64,000 nucleotides of DNA. Origin: Fibrobacter intestinalis (GTDB lineage: Bacteria; Fibrobacterota; Fibrobacteria; Fibrobacterales; Fibrobacteraceae). The notes under the pieces are model-generated. The model was not told the origin of the DNA. It saw only the letters and a list, made by a program, of their open reading frames with translations, and did not search any database. The translations under genes and the position numbers were made by a program. The stretch covers positions 1-64,000 of the forward strand of contig NZ_FUWU01000001.1 in NCBI RefSeq assembly GCF_900167415.1, in the 5' to 3' direction. This document shows positions 26,420 to 33,349 of the stretch, in pieces (the stretch's first letter is position 1; the number at the start of each line of letters is the position of its first letter).

Positions 26420-26695
26420 TCAATCCTTTTTATTTGCCGAAATGTAGGAAGCAAGCGCATTGATCGACGCAAAATGCCGACGGGTTTCTTCATTCACCGT
26501 AGAAAAGGTAACACCGAAATTATCTTTAATGGCGATGCCCAGTTCCAGCGCGTCAATGCTGTCGAGTCCAAGCCCCTTTCCCTCTTTATTCAATCCAAAG
26601 AGCGGAGCGTCGTCATCAATGTCTTGAGGAGTTATATCTTCTAACTCCAACGACTTGATGAGCACTTCTTTTATCTGCATATTTAATTCAGACAT
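26420..26695 (-). CDS. apeE: acyl carrier protein (ApeE-like), first gene of the minus ape operon
   Basis: The 91-residue ACP has Ser46 in GLGLDSIDALELG and an insertion before it (DAPLFGLNKEGKG) that is common in polyene-type ACPs. GGAGA lies just before the ATG. It is four bases from apeF and opens a run of about 12 tightly packed genes down to 14645. The upstream 320-base region presumably holds the operon promoter. Confidence 0.9.
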   Translation of the reverse strand: MSELNMQIKEVLIKSLELEDITPQDIDDDAPLFGLNKEGKGLGLDSIDALELGIAIKDNFGVTFSTVNEETRRHFASINALASYISANKKD

Positions 26696-26960
26696 AAAAT
26701 CTCCAAAAGTAATTTAAAAGATAGCAAAATTCATAAACATCCCTATTCTGGAAAATATTTATAACAGATGTAAAGACGCGAATTCGCTATTTTGATAAAT
26801 TTTTCAGGCAAATTGCGCAATAAAACTTTTAGGTACGATTTTTTCATACGGGAAATAGCAGTTCAAGTGAAAAATCGTTAGCATACGGAGCTTTCTATTT
26901 CCCAAAAATTTTGAAAATGAATTTTTAGAGGCGGCTGATCGAGTTATCATCGACATCAAC
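26696..26960. promoter_or_regulatory. non-coding region upstream of the minus-strand ape operon
   Basis: AT-rich sequence with no plausible gene on either strand. It must contain the promoter of the operon starting at 26695. I found no clear sigma-54 -24/-12 element and cannot name a promoter with confidence. Confidence 0.4.
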
Positions 26961-26991
26961 AAAAAAACGTTCAGAATATAAATTCTGAACG
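26961..26991 (-). terminator. lysA intrinsic terminator
   Basis: A perfect ten-base stem (26968-26977 with 26982-26991, loop of four) is followed on the minus strand by seven T. It lies 25 bases after the lysA stop and separates the lysA transcript from the ape operon. Confidence 0.9.
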
Positions 26992-27015
26992 AAAGAAAAT
27001 AACAGGACTTATCCG

Positions 27016-28278
27016 CTACAGGGTTACGATTTTTTCGTTTTCCATCAACTGGTCAAAAGTTTGACGTTCCCGAATCAATTTCAATTCACCGTTGGAAAAT
27101 AGAATTTCCGGAGCGTAACGGCGGCTGTTATAATTGCTCGACATCGCACTTCCGTAAGCACCCGTATCATGCAAAACCAGAAAATCTCCGACTTTGGCTT
27201 CGGGCAATTTTCGGGATACGACAAATCCTCCCTCTTCTTGAGTGAACACATCTCCCGATTCGCATAGAGGTCCAGCAACGATGGCATCTTGAGCCTCTCC
27301 CAAATTCCTGCCGTCCGAAGAGACAATGGAAATAGCATGGTAAGAACCATAAAAAGAAGGACGCACAAGATCGTTAAATCCGGCATCTACCAAATAAAAC
27401 AGATTGTCGGCCTGCTTTTTGACGGCGCGAATTTCGGCAACCAGAACAGCACTTTCTGCAACCAGATAACGCCCAGGTTCCACTTCAAGAGCCAGATCAT
27501 GTCCTATGGATTGCGCAATATCTTTGCGGGTTTTGTTCCACAAATCATAATAGGCTTTTACATCAATGCGGTTATTCTTTTCCGTTTCTTTGTACGGAAT
27601 GGGAAGTCCTCCGCCTGCAGAAATGACTCGCAAATGTGAACCCAGATGTCTTGACGCATCTCGCATCGCATCACAAACTTTGGAAAGATGTTCAAAGTCC
27701 GATCCGCTGCCGATATGCATATGCAGTCCCGTAATCCACATCCCATTGGATTGAGCGAGCTTTAGGCAATCTTTAATTTGCGAATACCAGACACCGTGTT
27801 TGGAAAGCGGGCCTCCGGTATTTGTTTTTTGAGAATGCCCATGGCCAAAGCCGGGATTGAGACGAAGAGTGATGTTTGAACGAACTCCCGCATCGGCCAG
27901 TTGCTGAATCATGTCCGCGGATCCGACATTCACATGAATCTTGTGTTTTTTGACGAGTTCAATAGCATCCCGATCAAAAATATCGGCGGTATAAACAATT
28001 TGAGGCACTTGCTTGTCACTCTCACCGCCTTTGAATCCGGCTCGCAGAGCGCGCACGATTTCTCCGGCACTTACCGCATCGACAACAGCTCCGCATTTTC
28101 GAATTAGCGAAAGAATGGAAAGGTTGGGGCACGCTTTTTGAGCAAAGCGAATGGTATCGAAGCACTTGAGTTCCTGAACGCGCTTTTCGATTGTCGCCTG
28201 GTCATAAAGCCAAAAAGGGGTGCCGTAATTTGCGACACCCTCTCGGATTATTTTATCTGAAAAAAGACAATCAGACAT
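27016..28278 (-). CDS. lysA: diaminopimelate decarboxylase
   Basis: The 420-residue fold-III PLP enzyme converts meso-diaminopimelate to lysine. The cofactor lysine is K48 in RFAQKACPN. HMHIGSGSD, SAGGGLPIPY, EPGRYLV and G-P-L-C-E-S-G-D-V-F are the standard family blocks; the last provides the substrate-binding Cys from the partner subunit. Some family members act on carboxynorspermidine, but the CESGDVF block and length fit LysA. Its ATG overlaps the stop of the upstream glycogen-binding-domain gene by eight bases, so the two are coupled. Confidence 0.9.
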   Translation of the reverse strand: MSDCLFSDKIIREGVANYGTPFWLYDQATIEKRVQELKCFDTIRFAQKACPNLSILSLIRKCGAVVDAVSAGEIVRALRAGFKGGESDKQVPQIVYTADIFDRDAIELVKKHKIHVNVGSADMIQQLADAGVRSNITLRLNPGFGHGHSQKTNTGGPLSKHGVWYSQIKDCLKLAQSNGMWITGLHMHIGSGSDFEHLSKVCDAMRDASRHLGSHLRVISAGGGLPIPYKETEKNNRIDVKAYYDLWNKTRKDIAQSIGHDLALEVEPGRYLVAESAVLVAEIRAVKKQADNLFYLVDAGFNDLVRPSFYGSYHAISIVSSDGRNLGEAQDAIVAGPLCESGDVFTQEEGGFVVSRKLPEAKVGDFLVLHDTGAYGSAMSSNYNSRRYAPEILFSNGELKLIRERQTFDQLMENEKIVTL

Positions 28279-28705
28279 TCTTCACGCTGTTTTCGCCACC
28301 CTGACCGTCAGGAACGCGATCCGGATTGGCTTGGTCAATTTCCCAGCTGCCGTCAAAAACGAATTTATATTGATAGGTTCCCGAAGCGAGTTTTTTCTTG
28401 AGGGACCACACACCTTGTTCGTCTTTTTTCATTTTAGCAGGAGCCCAATTGTTGAATTCGCCGGCGACTTCAACAGATTTGGAATCGGGAGAATACACAT
28501 TGAATACAACTTCTTGCAAAACCGACTTTGTGGCTTTCGGTGCCGATTTTTTTACAGGCGTCGTCTTCTTTTCGGCAACGGCTTTCTTTGTTGTGGAAAC
28601 TTTCTTCACCGCGCTCTTTACCGGAGCAGATTTCTTTTCTGCGCTTTTTGCCGGAACGGATTTTTTCGCCGTTTGCGCTTTTGTGGTTTTCTTCGTAGTT
28701 GACAT
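28271..28705 (-). CDS. protein with Lys/Ala-rich histone-like tail and glycogen-binding (CBM48-like) domain
   Basis: The 144-residue protein has two parts. Residues 1-60 are almost only Lys, Ala, Ser, Thr, Val and Pro in KK-S/T-A/P repeats, like the tails of bacterial histone-H1-like proteins. Residues about 65-144 form a single Ig-like glycogen-binding module of the AMPK-beta/isoamylase-N type: V-x-F-N-V-Y-S-P, E-V-A-G-E-F-N-N-W, Y-Q-Y-K-F-V-F-D-G-S-W and a final D-x-x-N-P-D-R. There is no catalytic domain. GGAGG precedes the ATG at 28705. It might bind glycogen or DNA, or tether one to the other; this is inference. It is coupled to lysA. Confidence 0.82.
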   Translation of the reverse strand: MSTTKKTTKAQTAKKSVPAKSAEKKSAPVKSAVKKVSTTKKAVAEKKTTPVKKSAPKATKSVLQEVVFNVYSPDSKSVEVAGEFNNWAPAKMKKDEQGVWSLKKKLASGTYQYKFVFDGSWEIDQANPDRVPDGQGGENSVKNV

Positions 28706-28893
28706 CGATCAACCTCCTTTTTCGTTGTTAACAAATAATAACAAATAAAATGTCTTTTCCCAAGACCCCAGCGGCAAGGCGAGTGCCTTTTGACGCTTTT
28801 TAAGTTGGTATCGTTCGCGAAAAACGCTTTCTTCAGACGCAATTTTGTCTATTTTTGAAATACCGTTTCATTTTTAATGAGTATTAAATTCAA

Positions 28894-29541
28894 ATGAATA
28901 ATTCGATTATTGCCCCGAGTGTCCTCAACGCCAACTTTCTGAATTTGAAAGATGAAATAACCGCCATTGAAAAAGGAGGAGCAGGACTTGTTCATCTTGA
29001 CATTATGGATGGACATTTTGTTCCGAACATCAGTTTTGGCCCGGGAATTTCCGCTCTTATCGGTAAAGCGACAACTCTCCCGCTGGATTGCCATTTGATG
29101 ATAAGCAATCCTGAATTATTCGTCGAAGAGTTCGCTCGAATTGGATCTCACTATATCACCGTTCAAGCTGAATCCACTTGGCATTTGGATAGGATTTTAA
29201 ACCGGATTCGCGAACTTGGCGCAAAGCCCGCGGTGAGCATCAATCCAGCGACTCCCATTGAAAACATCCAATGGATTCTGGATTTAGTCGATATGGTTCT
29301 TGTCATGTCGGTGAATCCGGGTTTTGGCGGTCAAAGTTTAATTCCCTATTGTCTGGACAAAATTCGGAAGTTGAGAGAAATGAAACCGAATTTGGATATT
29401 GAAATTGACGGTGGAATCAAGCTCGACAATATCTTGGATGCCAAAAAAGCTGGAGCAAATATTTTTGTTGTCGGCAGTGCCATTTTTAAAACGGATTCTC
29501 CAGAAACGACTTGCAAAAAATTCGTCGAAAAAGTGAGGTAA
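28894..29541 (+). CDS. rpe: ribulose-phosphate 3-epimerase
   Basis: The 215-residue TIM-barrel enzyme interconverts ribulose-5-phosphate and xylulose-5-phosphate in the pentose phosphate pathway. Active-site blocks are APSVLNANF, HLDIMDGHFVPN, DCHLMI, VMSVNPGFGGQ and EIDGGI. The phosphate-binding VVGSAIF is near the C terminus. The ATG at 28894 has only a weak ribosome site. A Nudix fusion gene follows eight bases later. Confidence 0.96.
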   Translation: MNNSIIAPSVLNANFLNLKDEITAIEKGGAGLVHLDIMDGHFVPNISFGPGISALIGKATTLPLDCHLMISNPELFVEEFARIGSHYITVQAESTWHLDRILNRIRELGAKPAVSINPATPIENIQWILDLVDMVLVMSVNPGFGGQSLIPYCLDKIRKLREMKPNLDIEIDGGIKLDNILDAKKAGANIFVVGSAIFKTDSPETTCKKFVEKVR

Positions 29542-29549
29542 GCATTTTT

Positions 29550-30509
29550 ATGCTGAACACGACCCTTTGCTATATCGAACAGAACGGAGCTTATTTGTTG
29601 CTCCATCGAGTAAAGAAGCAAAACGATATCAATCACGATAAGTGGATTGGCATCGGGGGAAAATTTGAAGAGGGCGAAAGCCCTGAAGATTGCGTCCGGC
29701 GAGAAGCTCGAGAAGAAACGGGTTTGGAACTCACCGATTTGAAATATTGCGGAATTGTCACATTCTTGAGCGACGGCATGGATGAAACCGAATTTATGCA
29801 TTTGTTCCGCGCGACGCAATTTACAGGAGAATTGAAAACTTGTGACGAAGGCGTTCTTGAATGGATTCCCAAAGAGAAATTCGCGAGTCTTCCTCATTGG
29901 GATGGTGACCGTATTTTTTTAACGCTTTTAGACAGGGGGTCGCCATTCTTTTCACTCAAATTGACGTATAAAGGAAATGAACTGATTGAAGCTTTGTTAA
30001 ATGGAATCCCTGTAAAAGCAGAAGATTTTTCTTACGGGTCTTTGCCGGATTTTCCACCGATGCGCCGCCAAGAAAGGGCTCTTTCCCATCAAGAAACGTT
30101 AGAAATTTTACGCACAAACGAATACGGCGTTTTGGCGATAGAAAACTCTTTGGGCTATCCCTACGGCGTACCCATCAATTACGCTTTTGACGGAGAACAT
30201 ATCTGGTTTCACGGCGCAAAGAATGCCGGAGAAAAAGCGAAAAGCATTTGCAATCATTCCAAAGCGTGCTTTACCGTTGTGCGGAATTCACAAATACATC
30301 CTGAAAAATTTAGCACCACTTTTGAAAGTTGCATCGTTTTTGGTCGTATTCGCCCAGCGGAAAATCCTGAAACCGGATTGCGTCTGCTTCTCAAAAAATA
30401 CTCTCCCGAATACCAAAAAGAAGGTGAAGCCTATATAGAACGCGCCATTAGCAAAACAGGCGTTTTTCGCATGGACATAGAATTTATGAGTGGGAAAAAG
30501 CACGAGTAA
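29550..30509 (+). CDS. Nudix hydrolase fused to a pyridoxamine-oxidase-like flavin-binding domain
   Basis: From the ATG at 29550 (GAGGTAAG upstream) the protein has 319 residues. Residues about 1-140 are a Nudix domain of the MutT/8-oxo-dGTPase kind, with the box G-x5-E-x7-R-E-A-R-E-E-T-G-L near 37-58. Residues about 165-319 resemble the PNPOx-like/NimA family: an MRRQERALS start, NEYGVLAIENSLGYPYGVPINYAF, a W-F-H-G-A strand and ACFTVVRNSQ. Such domains bind FMN or F420-like cofactors. The combination could clean damaged nucleotides and reduce another compound, but the substrate cannot be told. Probably co-transcribed with rpe. Confidence 0.82.
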   Translation: MLNTTLCYIEQNGAYLLLHRVKKQNDINHDKWIGIGGKFEEGESPEDCVRREAREETGLELTDLKYCGIVTFLSDGMDETEFMHLFRATQFTGELKTCDEGVLEWIPKEKFASLPHWDGDRIFLTLLDRGSPFFSLKLTYKGNELIEALLNGIPVKAEDFSYGSLPDFPPMRRQERALSHQETLEILRTNEYGVLAIENSLGYPYGVPINYAFDGEHIWFHGAKNAGEKAKSICNHSKACFTVVRNSQIHPEKFSTTFESCIVFGRIRPAENPETGLRLLLKKYSPEYQKEGEAYIERAISKTGVFRMDIEFMSGKKHE

Positions 30510-30600
30510 TGGCAACGCTAGCCCCAAAAATTTTTAGTACGATAATTCTTTTGTCTGCAAGAAATCTGGATAAAATTTCCTGATTTAATGCAACACTACT

Positions 30601-32328
30601 TTATTCCCGCACAACTCGATCGTATGCGCTTAGGATTGTTGCCGCAGAAATCGTTCCGACAATTTCGCCTTTGGAATTTTTGACATAAACTTCATTCATG
30701 GAATGCTTAAGCATAAATTTCATAGCACTGTGCAAATCCGCGCTGATGGGCAGAAGCGGAGAATGTGTAATACAATCAGAAACCAACAAGACGTCGGCAC
30801 TGCCTTCAATGGAAACGATATTGCGCAAGACGAGACTCCAATCCAGAATGCCCAAGTATTCATCGCCATCGTAAACCGGATAAGTATGCGTCACCGCAGA
30901 ATCTGGAAATAGGACATTGAACGTGTTGATATCATGCTCCGCCTCGTGAATTGTTTTTTTGGCATTCAGGCATAACACACGGGAAGCCTGCATCACCGAC
31001 TCTACAGAGATGGTTCGCAGCAAATCCGGATCCATTTCCAACCGATGCGCTGGAGACGTGAATTTGTTCAAAACTTGGCTCCGGTAAATCCCCCATTTTC
31101 GGCTGAATGCGACATGCACAACAGCGGCCAGCATAATCCCGGGCAATAGTTGATAACTGCCCGTCATTTCGCAAACCATGACCACACCAGCCAACGGTGC
31201 CTTTGTCGCTCCGGCAAAAAAAGCTCCCATACCAACCAACGCCATGGCGCCCGGTTTTTGCAAAAGCCCAGGTGCTAAAGTTTCTACGGACACAGCGAAA
31301 GCAGCTCCCAATACTCCACCCAGAAAAAGAGAGGGACCAAAAACGCCGCCCGCTCCACCGCTGCCGACGGTAAAAGAAGTCGCCAAAATTTTAGCGACAA
31401 CAAGCCCCAGCAAAAAGAAAACCGAAGGCGAATGTTCCGAATCCACCAGACGAGTCATGTTTTCCACATAGTCCCAAGTGCCTCCCATCGCCTGCGGAAA
31501 AAGCAAAGCGACGAGTCCGCAAAGGATTCCGCCCACAGCGGGCTTTGCCCAGTTGGGAATTTGCCATGATGAAAAAAAATCTTCGACTTTATAATAGATT
31601 TTTGCATATAGATACGATGCCGGCACGCAAAGAAGCCCCAGCAGCGCACAACAAAAAAGGGTTGGAACGTTTACAAAGGAAAATTCGGGGACGCTAAAAG
31701 TTGGAGCGGTTCCGAAAACGCTGGAATAAACCGAGAACCCGACTACGGAAGCGATAATGGATGTCCAAAAAGCACTGCTTTCAAAATCTTCGCGATAAAG
31801 AATTTCTACGGAAGTCAATGCTCCTGCCAAAGGCGCCTTGAAAATGGAACCCAAGCCCGCCGCCATTCCCGCAAGCCCGAATTGCCGACGCACAGCGCGG
31901 GTCATTTTGAAAAAACGGCAAATCGTCGAAGCGATGCCAGAGCCGATTTGGGAAACGGGGCCTTCAAACCCCGCACTGCCTCCGCTGCCAAGAGTAATTG
32001 CACTCGCTAATAATTTTACAGGCGCGACCCTTTTTCGCAACGCCCGACCGCGGTGATGGAATGCGTAAATGGACCGGTCAGTCCCCTGCCCTGCCGCTTC
32101 CGGCGTTTTGGTTATCACAAAGAGCAAAATGCCGACCAGCAGACCGCCGATGGCTGGAGCCAGGAATAAAGCATAGCCCGAAAACGTATCGCGAACAAAT
32201 CGAGTTGTCGTTTCTAGACTCCAGCGGAAAATGACAGCGACGCATCCGGTAACCAAACCGATAAACGCTGCAAGAAGCATCTTGGGAATGTAAGAATTGA
32301 TAATGAATAGGCGCGAAATTTTTTTCAT
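30601..32328 (-). CDS. ClC-family chloride channel/antiporter with CBS domain
   Basis: The 575-residue protein has the ClC membrane core: GSGGSAGFEGP at 114-124 with the gating Glu E122, then GSGGAGGVFGPSLFLGG (the G-x-F-x-P filter) and a late GMGAFFAGATKAPLAG. About residue 430 onward is a cytoplasmic CBS-type region (VMQASRVLC, SDCITHSPLLPI). The gating Glu suggests a Cl-/H+ exchanger or a fluoride/chloride transporter rather than a simple channel. Its ATG directly follows the corA stop with no gap, so the two ion-transport genes are coupled. Confidence 0.9.
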   Translation of the reverse strand: MKKISRLFIINSYIPKMLLAAFIGLVTGCVAVIFRWSLETTTRFVRDTFSGYALFLAPAIGGLLVGILLFVITKTPEAAGQGTDRSIYAFHHRGRALRKRVAPVKLLASAITLGSGGSAGFEGPVSQIGSGIASTICRFFKMTRAVRRQFGLAGMAAGLGSIFKAPLAGALTSVEILYREDFESSAFWTSIIASVVGFSVYSSVFGTAPTFSVPEFSFVNVPTLFCCALLGLLCVPASYLYAKIYYKVEDFFSSWQIPNWAKPAVGGILCGLVALLFPQAMGGTWDYVENMTRLVDSEHSPSVFFLLGLVVAKILATSFTVGSGGAGGVFGPSLFLGGVLGAAFAVSVETLAPGLLQKPGAMALVGMGAFFAGATKAPLAGVVMVCEMTGSYQLLPGIMLAAVVHVAFSRKWGIYRSQVLNKFTSPAHRLEMDPDLLRTISVESVMQASRVLCLNAKKTIHEAEHDINTFNVLFPDSAVTHTYPVYDGDEYLGILDWSLVLRNIVSIEGSADVLLVSDCITHSPLLPISADLHSAMKFMLKHSMNEVYVKNSKGEIVGTISAATILSAYDRVVRE

Positions 32329-33249
32329 TTATTTGCGTTTTCGCCAAACGAAAAGCACCCCGGCGACAGAAAGGACAAATATCGCTATGATAATCCAGAA
32401 CGAATACGGATTGTTTTCACCAAGCCCAAAAGGAAATTTTACATTCATGCCAAAAATACTTGCCACAAAAGTCGGGAGCGTAATGGCAATGGTGACAATG
32501 TTCAGCGTTCTCATCAGCACATTCATGCTGTTATTGACGACGCTTGCCCGCGCATCCATCAAGGAAGCAAGAATGTTGGCGTAGATTTCTGCCTGCTGCA
32601 AACTCTGGCGGTTTTCAATGACCACGTCGTCTAAAAGTTCCCGTTCATTTTCGCTGAATTGCATTCCACGCCCCATCTGCAATTTTTTGAGCAACGCTTC
32701 GTTAGAATTGAGTGCACTGACGTAATAAATAAGGCCCTTGTTCAACGTGAACATGTATTGCAAATATCGATTGTCCAGCGAATTTTGCAATTTGTCTTCG
32801 AGTTCCTCGTTTATCCGGTTCATAATCTTCAAATGTTCGTTAAAGTGATAGACGGAATAGTTGAGAAGCTTAATGACAAAGGTATTCAGCGAGTCTATCT
32901 TTGAAAAACGCCGGGAATCCATCAAGGGAATTTCGGCATCGGAAAGGAGCAAAACCCAATCTTCAAACAAGAAGATACCGAAAGATTCTACGCGGAATTC
33001 AAAATAATCTTCGGATGTATAATTGCGGGGTTTTTTAAAAACGATAGTCGTAAAATCGTCGTCGTATTCGATACGGGAAAGTTCATCGTTATCGAATGCA
33101 GAAGCTATTGTATGTTCGGCGATTTCATATTTTTTTACAAGGGCACCCCGTTGCTCCTGGCTAGGGCTACCCATCAGCACGATGTCCGCGGAATCTTCAT
33201 CCGAAGCTTTCGTGATGCGGCCATTCTCAATTTTATAATACTTGAGCAT
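32329..33249 (-). CDS. corA: CorA-family magnesium/cobalt transport protein
   Basis: From the ATG at 33249 (AGAGG upstream) the protein has 306 residues. A long cytoplasmic domain with coiled helices precedes two C-terminal membrane helices; the first ends in G-M-N-V-K-F, the GMN selectivity motif. A basic WRKRK tail closes the protein. It would form a pentameric divalent-cation channel in the inner membrane. In operon with the ClC gene. Confidence 0.9.
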   Translation of the reverse strand: MLKYYKIENGRITKASDEDSADIVLMGSPSQEQRGALVKKYEIAEHTIASAFDNDELSRIEYDDDFTTIVFKKPRNYTSEDYFEFRVESFGIFLFEDWVLLLSDAEIPLMDSRRFSKIDSLNTFVIKLLNYSVYHFNEHLKIMNRINEELEDKLQNSLDNRYLQYMFTLNKGLIYYVSALNSNEALLKKLQMGRGMQFSENERELLDDVVIENRQSLQQAEIYANILASLMDARASVVNNSMNVLMRTLNIVTIAITLPTFVASIFGMNVKFPFGLGENNPYSFWIIIAIFVLSVAGVLFVWRKRK

Positions 33250-33296
33250 AAAAGCCTCTCTTGTATTATGAACGCCTACAATTTTACGAACCAAAA

Positions 33297-33326
33297 ATAA
33301 AAAAGACCTAGGACAATGCCTAGGCC
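33297..33326 (-). terminator. hairpin downstream of secDF
   Basis: Two CCTAGG copies, self-complementary and six bases apart (33307-33312 and 33319-33324), form a short stem followed by six T on the minus strand. It lies about 24 bases after the secDF stop. Confidence 0.55.
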
Positions 33327-33349
33327 TTTGGGTGAATTATTTGTAAAAA

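Noticed and set aside
26800-26840. Possible sigma-54 promoter before the ape operon (TTGCGCAATTTGCC)
   Set aside because: The two conserved dinucleotides are only a few bases apart instead of ten, so it is not a -24/-12 site.
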